Shown here one piece after another: positions 1 through 8,078 of a stretch of DNA of 64,000 nucleotides (position 1 is its first letter; every line of letters begins with the position of its first letter). Origin of the DNA: an uncultured Lachnospiraceae bacterium. Its GTDB lineage: Bacteria; Bacillota; Clostridia; Lachnospirales; Lachnospiraceae. The DNA lies in assembly GCA_910585295.1 (NCBI GenBank), contig CAJUDE010000026.1, positions 43,288-107,287 on the forward strand, written 5' to 3'. Position numbers and translations under genes: made by a program. The notes under the pieces were generated by a model that did no database searches, was not told the origin of the DNA, and saw only the letters and a program-made list of their open reading frames with translations.

Positions 1-463
1 CATATCCCTGGAACTTGTGCTTTTGGCGGCGTTCCCCAGACTGCAGCAGCCCGCGGAGGGATTTCAGTTCCTCCCGGATATGTTTCTCCTCTTCCTCCTT
101 GGGGACATAGCTTTCTAGTTCTCCCAGCCTTTTTGCCAATTGGACGTCTAATTGGGAATGGTCCAGCCCTGCCAGCGCCGACAAATAGTTGGACTTTATA
201 AACAGCTTCTCTTCCTTCTCATATGCCTCATATAAAGGAACCGCAAATTCTTCCTGCCTAAGCCTTCCCAGGACAATTGCGGCATTCCCCCGCACTTTAG
301 GCTCTGAATGGCCCAGCAGCCCCAGCAATAAACTGAAATCCCCCTGCAAAAATTCCAACAATTGTTCCCGCGCCCCCTGCTCCTTCAATTCCTGTTTTAA
401 CGCAATAAGGCTTTTCCTCAAATCCCCTTCCGTTTTTAGGCTTTCATATTCTTCCCTTACCAT
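1..463 (-). CDS. HEAT-repeat protein, N-terminal part (cut by window edge)
   Basis: An open frame reads from an ATG at 463 down to the window edge (154 complete codons) with no stop. A good AGGAGAG ribosome site lies just before the ATG. The protein is helical and rich in Leu, Glu and Lys. It contains HEAT-like repeats, with a typical pattern around residues 50-100 (motifs such as GHSEPKVRGNAAIVLGRL and a second helix pair ending in SALAGL). HEAT repeats form a solenoid used for protein or RNA binding. The C-terminal part is outside the window, so a fused catalytic domain cannot be excluded. Function unknown. Confidence 0.75.
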   Translation of the reverse strand, partial: MVREEYESLKTEGDLRKSLIALKQELKEQGAREQLLEFLQGDFSLLLGLLGHSEPKVRGNAAIVLGRLRQEEFAVPLYEAYEKEEKLFIKSNYLSALAGLDHSQLDVQLAKRLGELESYVPKEEEEKHIREELKSLRGLLQSGERRQKHKFQGY

Positions 464-564
464 ATGGCTCTCCTGTTCCTGCATAATTATCTTTTACTGT
501 TGCTATTTTACTTGATAATCCTATATTTGGCAATAGGCGGGATGTTAAATTTTGCACATACTTT

Positions 565-712
565 ATTCCCGCGAGCAACGAGCCAAGTGGCTGCCTGCAG
601 ACATTTGGCGACTGCCGCGAGGGTCAAAGACCCCGCTGCTCTGCAGCGCTGCAAGTTTGATACCCCGTTGCTTGCAGCGGGGCCTTTGATTTGTGCCGCG
701 GTGCGGTAAAGT
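565..712. repeat. Dispersed GC-rich repeat (family C), copy 1
   Basis: A GC-rich palindromic block starting with CCCGCGAGCAACG and containing GCCAAG, ATTTGGCGACTGCCGCGAGG and a CCCCG...CGGGG stem. Related sequence occurs at 34146-34296 (inverted), 58627-58711 and, in part, 2600-2700. It lies between genes and carries no credible coding frame. It resembles REP/BIME-type intergenic repeats; the role is unknown. Confidence 0.6.
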
Positions 713-723
713 ATTTTCTATAT

Positions 724-802
724 AAAAAAGAATGCGCACAGCGCATTCTTCGCGCGCGAGCGGATTGCATAGCAATAAATTCCCTCTCCGCGAGCTGCGC
801 AT
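724..802. repeat. Dispersed 79-bp palindromic repeat (family A), copy 1
   Basis: The unit begins AAAAAAGAATGCGCACAGCG and ends AGCTGCGCAT. It contains the perfect hairpin AGAATGCGC-ACA-GCGCATTCT. Two nearly identical 79-bp units sit in tandem at 63632-63789. Small open frames across it are repeat artefacts, since the same peptide is predicted at both window ends. Confidence 0.8.
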
Positions 803-810
803 AATTTTTA

Positions 811-867
811 TCTTATAGGAAATTTATACACTTTAACACTTCACAGTAACACGGTATTTCCTATAAG
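811..867. repeat. Dispersed hairpin repeat (family B), copy 1
   Basis: The ends are inverted: CTTATAGGAAAT at the left and ATTTCCTATAAG at the right, enclosing about 33 bp with TTATACACTTTAACACTTCAC. It directly follows the family A unit, as it also does at 63800-63855; a third copy is at 26532-26592. It could be a miniature element or a transcript-end hairpin. Confidence 0.8.
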
Positions 868-957
868 AGAACAAAAAAGAGGCTGGCACACCGAGTAGTT
901 GGTGTGCAGCCCCTTTCCTTGGACGCTGCCGCCTGGGCAGCGCGCAATTCAAAAAAC

Positions 958-1530
958 TCAGCCTAACCCTGCCTGGGCCAACTGCCTTTTCAGTTTTGGG
1001 CCAGCCAAAACAGCAAATGTTATTTTTGCCAAATCCCCAGGGATAAAAGGAACCACCCCTGCAAACAGGGCGGCTTTCCAATCCAGCCCCGCTTGGTAGG
1101 ACAGCCATGCCGTCCCCAAACCATAACATACCACCGTCCCAAAAGCTAATCCAGCAAAGCAGGCGATACGGTTAGAATAATATTTGTCAACCACAATCCC
1201 AGCAAGAACCGCCATGGGGATAAACCCTATCAGGTAACCGCCCGTAGGCCCAAACAATTTTTCCGGCCCACTGGTAAACCCAGAAAAAACTGGAACCCCC
1301 ACCAAGCCTATCAACAAGTAAACCACATAGCTGAGGGTCCCTTCTTTCATGCCCAGCACATACAAAGAAACATAAACGGCAAGGTTTGTGAGTGATATCG
1401 GCACAGGGCCAATGGGGACGCTCAACGGCGCAAGGATGCATGTGACGGCAGCCATCAGTCCCACCACTGCTATCTGCCGGACAGAAAACCGCATGCCAGC
1501 GCCTTTTGTGCCAGAAACAGGCTTATTCAT
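958..1530 (-). CDS. bioY: Biotin transporter S component BioY
   Basis: The 190-residue polytopic membrane protein has the BioY signature: N-terminal helix, then VPIGPVPISLTNLAVYVS, and the conserved GPTGGYLIGF segment around the middle. BioY captures biotin in the membrane and normally works with an energising ECF module (EcfA, EcfA', EcfT), which is not in this window. The ATG at 1530 is preferred over an upstream ATG at 1593 because AAGGAGGG lies 9 bases before it and because the promoter and operator sit just upstream. A promoter overlapped by a BirA-type operator (1614-1667) predicts repression when biotin is plentiful. The gene appears monocistronic. Confidence 0.93.
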   Translation of the reverse strand: MNKPVSGTKGAGMRFSVRQIAVVGLMAAVTCILAPLSVPIGPVPISLTNLAVYVSLYVLGMKEGTLSYVVYLLIGLVGVPVFSGFTSGPEKLFGPTGGYLIGFIPMAVLAGIVVDKYYSNRIACFAGLAFGTVVCYGLGTAWLSYQAGLDWKAALFAGVVPFIPGDLAKITFAVLAGPKLKRQLAQAGLG

Positions 1531-1613
1531 ATTATTTGCCCTCCTTATTACCTGAAATCTAGTGAAACCCCCCGCCACTGGGCGTAATCCCATTGCCTAG
1601 GGGAATTATAAAC

Positions 1614-1642
1614 AGTATATCCCTTCCCACCTTAATTGTCAA
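1614..1642 (-). promoter_or_regulatory. bioY promoter
   Basis: On the minus strand TTGACA (1642-1637), a 17-base spacer and TATACT (1619-1614) form a near-consensus vegetative promoter about 85 bases before the bioY start. The -35 box lies inside the BirA-like palindrome. Confidence 0.75.
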
Positions 1643-1667
1643 CTATTTTTAATATATAGTTTACATT
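1635..1667 (-). promoter_or_regulatory. BirA-type biotin operator upstream of bioY
   Basis: The half-sites TTGTCAAC (1636-1643) and GTTTACAT (1659-1666) are separated by 15 bases. This matches the known Gram-positive BirA operator pattern, TTGTAAAC and GTTTACAA arms 15-16 bases apart. It covers the -35 box of the bioY promoter, so biotin-bound BirA would block transcription. Confidence 0.72.
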
Positions 1668-1754
1668 TCGCATATCCCAAACAAATAGAAGTTACATATA
1701 GATACAAACAGCCAAATATCCGCGCAGGCTCGGTTCGCAGGCCCGCTGCTTACA

Positions 1755-1797
1755 GCAATAAAGCCATAGGCAATTTTGCTGCCCATGGCTTTATTCC
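1755..1797 (-). terminator. Terminator hairpin after the amidase gene
   Basis: The arms AATAAAGCCAT and ATGGCTTTATT pair around a loop containing a second short GGCA/TGCC pairing. It lies 10-50 bases beyond the stop of the amidase gene on the minus strand. There is only a short T-run. Confidence 0.5.
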
Positions 1798-1804
1798 TCA
1801 CTGG

Positions 1805-2578
1805 CTATTCTTCTGGTTCCGTCCCATATGTATCCAGATACTTCTGTACATCCTTTTTGAAACGATCCCATGAATCTTCATTTTTCACATAATAAATCGG
1901 GCATTCTTTCCCTGTCACATCATAATGGCGGATTACTTCATCCACTGGAAGGTTGAATTTCCCACAAAGCCATGCCGTTAATTCTACCAGGGAATCATAT
2001 GTCTCCTGGGTAAACTGCCCTGTCTCATCTTTGTGGCAGCATTCAATGGACAATGTGTCGACATTGCGGTCATTGGACGCATAGGAAATCTCTGTGCTGG
2101 GAATGCACTGGACAATTTCCCCCTCAATTCCCACCACAAAATGGCTGCTGGCTTTTGTTTTTTGTGTATCCTTTAGGCTTTCAAAATAACTACGGTTTTG
2201 TTTCGCCGTCGTCCCTGGGTTCGCTGTATAATGGACTACAATCCCCTTCACTTCCTCTAACGCCGTCTGGGGCCTGGAATATGGGTTGGGCGTTAAAAGT
2301 TCCACCTGGTAATCTGGCGCCTGGGCAATTACTTTTTGCTGGAACCCTTTGTCTTCTTTTTCCTTTTCCTTTTGGGAAACGTCGGAAGCGACCTTTTTGG
2401 CCTGCACTTCATCCGGAGCCTTTTCCTGACGGAAAACCCTGGTAATCCCAAACACAATTAAAAATAACCCGACGCCTAAGACCGCAACCCTTTTTATAAT
2501 CTGTATATTCCTCTTCCTTCTTCTTCGCCTTTTTCTGGCCATGTATGCTTCTTTCCTTCTTCTTTCTTCCCTGGTCAC
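1805..2578 (-). CDS. Membrane-anchored N-acetylmuramoyl-L-alanine amidase (amidase_2 type)
   Basis: The predicted product is 257 residues. A very basic N-terminus (MARKRRRRRKRN region) is followed by one membrane helix (VAVLGVGLFLIVFGI), then a linker and an extracellular amidase_2/PGRP-like domain. Visible motifs are GIVVHYTANPG (zinc His), SSHFVVGIEGEIVQCIP, SIECCHKDE and VIRHYDVTGKECP (second zinc His and Cys region). It should cleave the bond between MurNAc and L-Ala in peptidoglycan. A GTG at 2578 has GGAGAG 8 bases upstream and is taken as the start; the ATG at 2542 is the alternative. A longer frame to 2656 runs into repeat DNA and is unlikely. Confidence 0.85.
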   Translation of the reverse strand: MTREERRRKEAYMARKRRRRRKRNIQIIKRVAVLGVGLFLIVFGITRVFRQEKAPDEVQAKKVASDVSQKEKEKEDKGFQQKVIAQAPDYQVELLTPNPYSRPQTALEEVKGIVVHYTANPGTTAKQNRSYFESLKDTQKTKASSHFVVGIEGEIVQCIPSTEISYASNDRNVDTLSIECCHKDETGQFTQETYDSLVELTAWLCGKFNLPVDEVIRHYDVTGKECPIYYVKNEDSWDRFKKDVQKYLDTYGTEPEE

Positions 2579-2599
2579 TTTGCTCTCTCCGCTCTTATT

Positions 2600-2760
2600 G
2601 TAAATTTTATTCCTGCAACCTCCCATGCCTGCACAGATATTTGGCAGCCGCCGCAAATTATAGCTTGGGCTGGCTGAAGCGGGACATATGCCAAATACCT
2701 AACGGCCCTGCTGCACGCAGCATATCCGACGCCCTGCTACAAGGCAGTAAATGAAAAACT
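2600..2760. repeat. Family C-related repeat fragment in the amidase upstream region
   Basis: The stretch contains GATATTTGGCAGCCGCCGCAAA, almost the same as part of the block at 58670, followed by GC-rich palindromes such as GCTGCACGCAGC. The rest of the 2579-2993 interval is AT-rich and shows no coding frame. Confidence 0.45.
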
Positions 2761-2967
2761 CCCTTGCTTTTCCCTTCCCCTATCATTTAAGGTATACAAT
2801 TGGCTTTACATTATAGAAAAGAAAAATTCTTTTTTGCCCCCATAAAAAGAATCTGATAAACTGTTAATCTGGCGCTGCCAGCCCCCTTTCTTTTCCTGTT
2901 TTATCCTTTCACTTATTATAGCATCATTTATCCACAAAAAGAATTAACTTTCTTTAAATTTTTTGTA

Positions 2968-2996
2968 AGAAAAAAGTAAGGAATCCCAATTCCTTA
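2968..2996 (-). terminator. hemL terminator overlapping the stop codon
   Basis: On the minus strand AAGGAAT-TGGG-ATTCCTT is followed by ACTTTTTTCTT. The hairpin begins in the stop codon of hemL, an intrinsic terminator for the hemB-hemL operon. Confidence 0.7.
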
Positions 2997-4280
2997 GAAA
3001 AGTGCATTTGAAAAATATTCTTCCATAATCCCTAACGTTCCATGCAGCATTTCTTGCGTATGCGCCAGAGACAAAAACATTGCTTCAAACTGGGACGGGG
3101 CCAGGTACACCCCATGCCCAACCATATAATTGCAGTACTTTGCAAATAGCTCTGTATCAGAAGTTTTTGCACTCCCATAATCCACGACTTCTGTCTCTGT
3201 AAAATACAAGCAGCCCAAAGACCCAACATGGTTTACCCGCCAGGGCTGCCCGCAGCGCCTAAGCGTCTGCTCCATTTCCCCATAAAACTTATCTGCCTGC
3301 TGGTTCAAATCTGCATAACACTCTGGATGCCCTTTTAAAAAGGTAAGCTGCGCGATGCCGGCCGCCATAGCCACTGGGTTGCCGCTTAAAGTCCCTGCCT
3401 GATAAACGCCGCCTACCGGGGACACTAACTCCATAATTTCCCGCCTGCCGCCGTAAGCGCCTACTGGCATCCCCCCGCCAATGATTTTCCCAAAGGTGGT
3501 AAGGTCTGGCGTTACGCCATAGAACCCCTGCGCCCCGTCCAGCCCCAGCCGGAACCCGGTAATCACTTCGTCAAAGATAAGCAGCGCCCCATATGCATCG
3601 CAAAGTCCCCTAAGCCCCTCCAAAAAACCAGGCTTGGGAGGCACTACCCCCATATTGGCCGCCACTGGCTCTACAATCACCGCGGCAATCTCTTCCCCAC
3701 ACCGCTCAAAATGCCCTTTCACACTATCCAAATCATTATAATTTGCAGATAACGTATCCTTGGTGCATCCCTCTGGCACGCCCAAGCTGTCCGGAACCCC
3801 TGCTGTCATCACGCCAGACCCTGCCGCTACCAAAAGCCCGTCTGAATGCCCATGGTAACAGCCTGTAAATTTGATAATTTTATCACGCCTGGTATAGCCC
3901 CTTGCCAGGCGGATGGCGCTCATTACCGCCTCTGTGCCAGAATTGACCATCCGTACCATCTCAACCGAAGGCACCAGCCCGCATACCAATTCCGCCATTT
4001 CCACTTCTGCCGCTGTAGCGGCCCCAAAGCTTAAGCCACGCTTGCATGCCTCTATCACGCCATCAAGGACCTCCTGCCTGGCATGCCCCAAAATCATAGG
4101 CCCCCAGGACCCTATATAGTCAATGTATTGGTTCCCATCTTCATCATACAGGAATGCCCCTGCAGCTTTTTGGATAAAACGCGGCGTAGCGCCAACGGAA
4201 CCAAACGCACGCACTGGCGAATTGACTCCGCCTGGCATTACCTGAACGGCTTTTTGGAATAATTTCTCTGAATTTGTCAT
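2994..4280 (-). CDS. hemL: Glutamate-1-semialdehyde 2,1-aminomutase
   Basis: The 428-residue PLP enzyme matches the usual HemL length. It isomerises glutamate-1-semialdehyde to 5-aminolevulinate in the C5 route of tetrapyrrole synthesis. Visible motifs are VMPGGVNSPVRAF at the N-terminus, NSGTEAVMSAIRLARG, CYHGHSDGLL, IFDEVITGFR, the PLP-lysine segment TTFGKIIGGGMPVGAYGG, and YQAGTLSGNPVAMAAG. An AAAGGAG ribosome site precedes the ATG. It follows hemB by 36 bases, so the product of HemL is the substrate of its operon partner. Other early genes (hemA, hemC, hemD) are not in the window. Confidence 0.97.
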   Translation of the reverse strand: MTNSEKLFQKAVQVMPGGVNSPVRAFGSVGATPRFIQKAAGAFLYDEDGNQYIDYIGSWGPMILGHARQEVLDGVIEACKRGLSFGAATAAEVEMAELVCGLVPSVEMVRMVNSGTEAVMSAIRLARGYTRRDKIIKFTGCYHGHSDGLLVAAGSGVMTAGVPDSLGVPEGCTKDTLSANYNDLDSVKGHFERCGEEIAAVIVEPVAANMGVVPPKPGFLEGLRGLCDAYGALLIFDEVITGFRLGLDGAQGFYGVTPDLTTFGKIIGGGMPVGAYGGRREIMELVSPVGGVYQAGTLSGNPVAMAAGIAQLTFLKGHPECYADLNQQADKFYGEMEQTLRRCGQPWRVNHVGSLGCLYFTETEVVDYGSAKTSDTELFAKYCNYMVGHGVYLAPSQFEAMFLSLAHTQEMLHGTLGIMEEYFSNALF

Positions 4281-4316
4281 TTCCTGCTCCTTTCCCTGCC
4301 TTGTGGCTAGCCCTCC

Positions 4317-5300
4317 TTAGCCAATCCTGCCTTCCTCTATGCATTTTGCCAACTCCTGCGCAAAATATGTAAGATAAATGTCTGTCCCAGCCCGGAACGC
4401 GCTGACCGCCATCTCACACATAATGCTGTCCCCGTCAATAAAGCCAGCCTGGGCTGCCGCCTTTACCATGGCATATTCACCGCTGACAGAGTAAGACGCC
4501 ACCGGGATATTGGTCTGCCCTTTCACCTCCCGGATTAAATCCCCATAAGCCATTGCCGGCTTAACCATAATAATGTCTGCGCCTTCCTCCACATCCAGCA
4601 TCGCTTCCTTTAAGGCTTCCCTGCGGTTGTGGAAATCCATCTGGTATGACTTACGGTCGCCAAATGCCGGGGCGGAACCCGCCGCATCCCGGAATGGGCC
4701 ATAAAAAGAAGATGCAAACTTCACTGCATAGGACATAATAGGCGTATTGCAGTAACCATTTTTATCCAGCATCCCCCGGATTGCCGCCACACGCCCATCC
4801 ATCATATCAGAAGGGGCTACCATATCCGCGCCCGCCTGCACCTGGGAAAGGGCTGTTTTCGCCAGGTATTCCAACGTTTTGTCATTATCCACTTCCTGCC
4901 CGCACAAAATCCCGCAATGCCCATGGGAAGTATATTCACACATGCAGACATCCCCAATTAAATATAGCCCTGGGCAGGCTTCTTTCGCCTTGCGGAATGC
5001 TTTTTGGACAATGCCATCCTGGGCATATGCCCCGCTGCCCATCTCGTCTTTTTCCCCTGGGATCCCAAACAGCATAACGCTTGAGACCCCTGCGTCCTGA
5101 AGCTCAACCAGCTTTTCTTCCATTCTGTCCACACTGTAGCGGTGTTGCCCCGCCATGGAAGGGATTTCTTCTTTCTTATTTTCCCCTTCCATGACAAACA
5201 TAGGGTATACCAATGCAGATTTATCCACCCTTGTCTCCCTTACCATTTTACGCAACACAGCATTCCCGCGCAGCCGGCGCGGACGGTTCTTTAATTCCAT
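4317..5300 (-). CDS. hemB: Porphobilinogen synthase (5-aminolevulinate dehydratase)
   Basis: The 327-residue protein is full length for HemB, which condenses two 5-aminolevulinate molecules into porphobilinogen in the cytoplasm. The active-site lysine segment IIMVKPAMAYGDLI and the Schiff-base lysine region YAVKFASSFYGPFRDA are present. The Cys cluster CMCEYTSHGHCG is the zinc-site signature, so this is a zinc-type enzyme rather than a magnesium-only one. A GGGAGGAAAAGG ribosome site precedes the start. It sits 33 bases after the Tet(M)-like/NYN gene and before hemL, apparently in one transcript. Confidence 0.97.
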   Translation of the reverse strand: MELKNRPRRLRGNAVLRKMVRETRVDKSALVYPMFVMEGENKKEEIPSMAGQHRYSVDRMEEKLVELQDAGVSSVMLFGIPGEKDEMGSGAYAQDGIVQKAFRKAKEACPGLYLIGDVCMCEYTSHGHCGILCGQEVDNDKTLEYLAKTALSQVQAGADMVAPSDMMDGRVAAIRGMLDKNGYCNTPIMSYAVKFASSFYGPFRDAAGSAPAFGDRKSYQMDFHNRREALKEAMLDVEEGADIIMVKPAMAYGDLIREVKGQTNIPVASYSVSGEYAMVKAAAQAGFIDGDSIMCEMAVSAFRAGTDIYLTYFAQELAKCIEEGRIG

Positions 5301-5333
5301 CTTCCTTTTCCTCCCAATTTTATATTCTTTTCG

Positions 5334-8033
5334 CTATTTGTTCCCTATCTGGCCTGCCACTTCCTCTGGAATCATATCCCCCAGATAATTCTTCCCCGCT
5401 TCCTGCTGCTGGGCGAATTCCTGGCAGGCAGACGCTATGGCGGCCTTCAATTCCCCCTCAAATTCCCTTGCAGAAATCAGCCCGCAGCCTTGCCCGCGGA
5501 TAATAATCTGCTCTAGCCCGTCAGAGGTCACCACTACCACTCGGTATTCCTTTGCATGTTCATGGGCAAATTTTTCAATATACTGGTCAGCCGTTTCCGC
5601 CTCTTTTGTAAATACCACATGGATATTATGGTAATCCAAAAGCTCCGTTTTATGGTTCTGGACCCGGTAGGCGTCAAACACCACAATCAAATGGCATTTC
5701 CGAACCCCCTGATAATTGGACAAAAGGTCCAATAGCTTCCCCCTTGCCCCATCTATATTCTCTTTGGCCAATTCTTTTAAGTCCCCCCAGGAAAAGATCA
5801 CATTATAGCCATCCACCAGCATATACTCCTCTTTTGGCGCTTCCCTGTGATACGTGCGGGCCACAGAGGGGCTTACGCCAGTAGGGGCGCCCCTTGCCCT
5901 TCCTGCTTTTTTGGGGTAGCCCCTGCGCCCTGCCTGATTCTGACGTTTGTTTGCGCCCAGCGTATGGGAAAGTATGGCTTCCACCTCCTCTTCCCCAATC
6001 CACGGCTCCTCCTGCTGGAGCGTTCCCTCTTTTGCCCCGGCAGGCAGCGGATTTTGCCCTTGCGCGTCTAAACCGCCCTGACGCAAAAATGGCGGGCTTT
6101 CCACATGCATATATTCCTTTACCTGATCCCATTTCACTGGAAACCCTGCACCATGGGCGCAGAAGATAGAGCTTGGCGAATGCTCCAGGTCGCTTTCTGG
6201 GTCATAAGATGCCGCTTCCACAATTTCCTGCTGGTTTTGGCATTGCCCATACCCCTTCCATGTACAAGACAGCCTGCCTTCGCCTCTGGTATAGCCAACC
6301 ACTTCCTGCTGGTACCCCCTCATAGACGCCACCGGGGCGCTGCCTGTAAACACTGCCATCCCGCCCTGCTGCACTGGCGGCCCAAAGGTACCACGCATCC
6401 GCTCTATATCCATCATGGCGCGCCCTACAGCCGCCTCTGGCACCTCCAATTTGAAATTATAGTAAGGCTCCAACAATACAGATTCCGCTTCCATCAACCC
6501 CTGGCGCAGCGCCCGGTAAGTTGCCTGGCGGAAATCACCGCCTTCTGTATGCTTTAAATGGGCGCGCCCAGCTACCAATGTAACCTTTATATCCGTAATC
6601 GGGGATCCCGTTAAGACCCCTTTATGCTCCCGTTCCTCCAAATGGGCCAGCACCAGCCTCTGCCAATTCCTATCCAGCAAATCCTCGCTGCAATTGGCGC
6701 CGAACCAAAGCCCGCTCCCTGGCTCTCCCGGCTCTAACAATAAATGCACTTCCGCATAATGCCGCAAGGGTTCATAATGCCCCACCCCTTCCACTGAGTT
6801 GGCAATTGTCTCCTTGTACAAAATATTTCCGGAGCCAAAAGACACCTCCACCCCAAACCGCTCCAAAATCAGGCTTTTAAGGATTTCCAACTGCACCTCA
6901 CCCATAATCTGCACCTGGATTTCCTGCAGGCGCCCATCCCAGGAAATATGGAGTTCTGGCTCTTCCTCCTGCAATTGGTACAGCTTGGGCAGCATTGTAG
7001 ACGGGGCGCATTCCGGCGGCAAATCCATACGGTACGTCAAGACAGGCGCCAAAAGGGGCTGGGAGGCGTCCTGCTCCGCCCCCAGCCCAGTGCCGGGGCG
7101 GGCCGTCCCCAACCCAGTCACCGCACAGACCATGCCTGCCTCTGCCCGCTGCACCACTTCATACTTTTCCCCAGAATAAACGCGTATCTGGTTGGCTTTC
7201 TCTTGCTGCTCCGTTAAAGGCATTTTAACCTTTAGCGCCCCGCCTGTGACTTTAAGGTAAGTAAGCCTGTTCCCTTGGCTGTCCCTGGCAATTTTATATA
7301 TTTTCGCGCCAAACTCTTTTGGATATTCTGGCGCATCGGCATATTGCCCAAATCCTTCTAGAAATTCTGCAACCCCATTCAGCTTCAGTGCGGAGCCAAA
7401 AAAGCATGGGAACATTTTCCTCCCTGCAATAAGTTTTTTTATCTGCTCTTTTTCCAGCCTGCCATGCGCTAAGAAATATTCCAGCGCATGCTCCTCGCAC
7501 ATCGCCGCATCCTCATAAAATTCTTCCGTACCCGCTTGGGTGAAATCCACGCAGTCGCCATCCAACTCTTCCTGCAGATGTTTCATTAACGCCTCCTGGT
7601 TTGTCCCCGGCTGATCCATTTTATTGACAAAAATAAATACTGGAACCTTATATTGCTTAAGCAAACGCCATAGCGTGCGGGTATGCCCCTGGATGCCGTC
7701 CGCCCCGCTGATTACTAAAATCCCATAGTCGAGGACTTGCAGCGTGCGTTCCATTTCTGCCGAAAAATCCACATGCCCTGGCGTATCCAGTAAGGTAACC
7801 ACTGCCTGCCCCACCTTTAATACCGCCTGCTTAGAAAATATGGTTATGCCCCTGGCCCGCTCCAAGCCATATGTGTCCAAAAAAGCGTCCCCATTATCCA
7901 CCCGCCCCATTTTTCTAATCGCGCCGCTTACATACAGCAATGCTTCTGACAACGTAGTCTTGCCTGCGTCCACATGGGCAAGCATGCCTACGCTAATATA
8001 TTTGTTCGGTTTCTTCTCAGACACAGCATCCAT
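5334..8033 (-). CDS. Tet(M)-like translational GTPase fused to a C-terminal NYN (YacP/Rae1-like) nuclease domain
   Basis: This 899-residue protein joins two modules. Residues 1 to about 650 are an EF-G-like translational GTPase of the ribosomal-protection family: P-loop AHVDAGKT (19-26), switch RGITIF, DTPGHVDF, NKMD, and the C-terminal LLEPYYNFKLEVP region. A basic linker (about 680-735) leads to a NYN domain at 736-875 with the acidic residues expected of this nuclease fold: D741 (VDGYN), D787 (VFDAY), D816 (TADQY) and D838 (TSDG). In Bacillus, Rae1/YacP is a stand-alone ribosome-dependent mRNA endonuclease. The tetracycline-displacing loop of Tet(M) (YSPVSTP) is replaced here by a KHTEGGDF segment, so resistance is doubtful. 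A role in ribosome rescue or A-site mRNA cleavage is inferred. It lies upstream of hemB-hemL. Confidence 0.88.
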   Translation of the reverse strand: MDAVSEKKPNKYISVGMLAHVDAGKTTLSEALLYVSGAIRKMGRVDNGDAFLDTYGLERARGITIFSKQAVLKVGQAVVTLLDTPGHVDFSAEMERTLQVLDYGILVISGADGIQGHTRTLWRLLKQYKVPVFIFVNKMDQPGTNQEALMKHLQEELDGDCVDFTQAGTEEFYEDAAMCEEHALEYFLAHGRLEKEQIKKLIAGRKMFPCFFGSALKLNGVAEFLEGFGQYADAPEYPKEFGAKIYKIARDSQGNRLTYLKVTGGALKVKMPLTEQQEKANQIRVYSGEKYEVVQRAEAGMVCAVTGLGTARPGTGLGAEQDASQPLLAPVLTYRMDLPPECAPSTMLPKLYQLQEEEPELHISWDGRLQEIQVQIMGEVQLEILKSLILERFGVEVSFGSGNILYKETIANSVEGVGHYEPLRHYAEVHLLLEPGEPGSGLWFGANCSEDLLDRNWQRLVLAHLEEREHKGVLTGSPITDIKVTLVAGRAHLKHTEGGDFRQATYRALRQGLMEAESVLLEPYYNFKLEVPEAAVGRAMMDIERMRGTFGPPVQQGGMAVFTGSAPVASMRGYQQEVVGYTRGEGRLSCTWKGYGQCQNQQEIVEAASYDPESDLEHSPSSIFCAHGAGFPVKWDQVKEYMHVESPPFLRQGGLDAQGQNPLPAGAKEGTLQQEEPWIGEEEVEAILSHTLGANKRQNQAGRRGYPKKAGRARGAPTGVSPSVARTYHREAPKEEYMLVDGYNVIFSWGDLKELAKENIDGARGKLLDLLSNYQGVRKCHLIVVFDAYRVQNHKTELLDYHNIHVVFTKEAETADQYIEKFAHEHAKEYRVVVVTSDGLEQIIIRGQGCGLISAREFEGELKAAIASACQEFAQQQEAGKNYLGDMIPEEVAGQIGNK

Positions 8034-8078
8034 ATTGCAATGCCCCTTTCCCTGGAGCGTGCTTCAAATCCGTCATTT

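Noticed and set aside
563..802. 79-residue minus-strand frame
   Set aside because: It runs through the A and C repeats, and the same peptide is predicted at 63262-63789, so it is a repeat artefact.
5334..8033. Plain tetracycline-resistance gene
   Set aside because: The Tet(M) loop needed to dislodge the drug is replaced, the protein is much longer because of the nuclease domain, and the gene sits in a hem operon.
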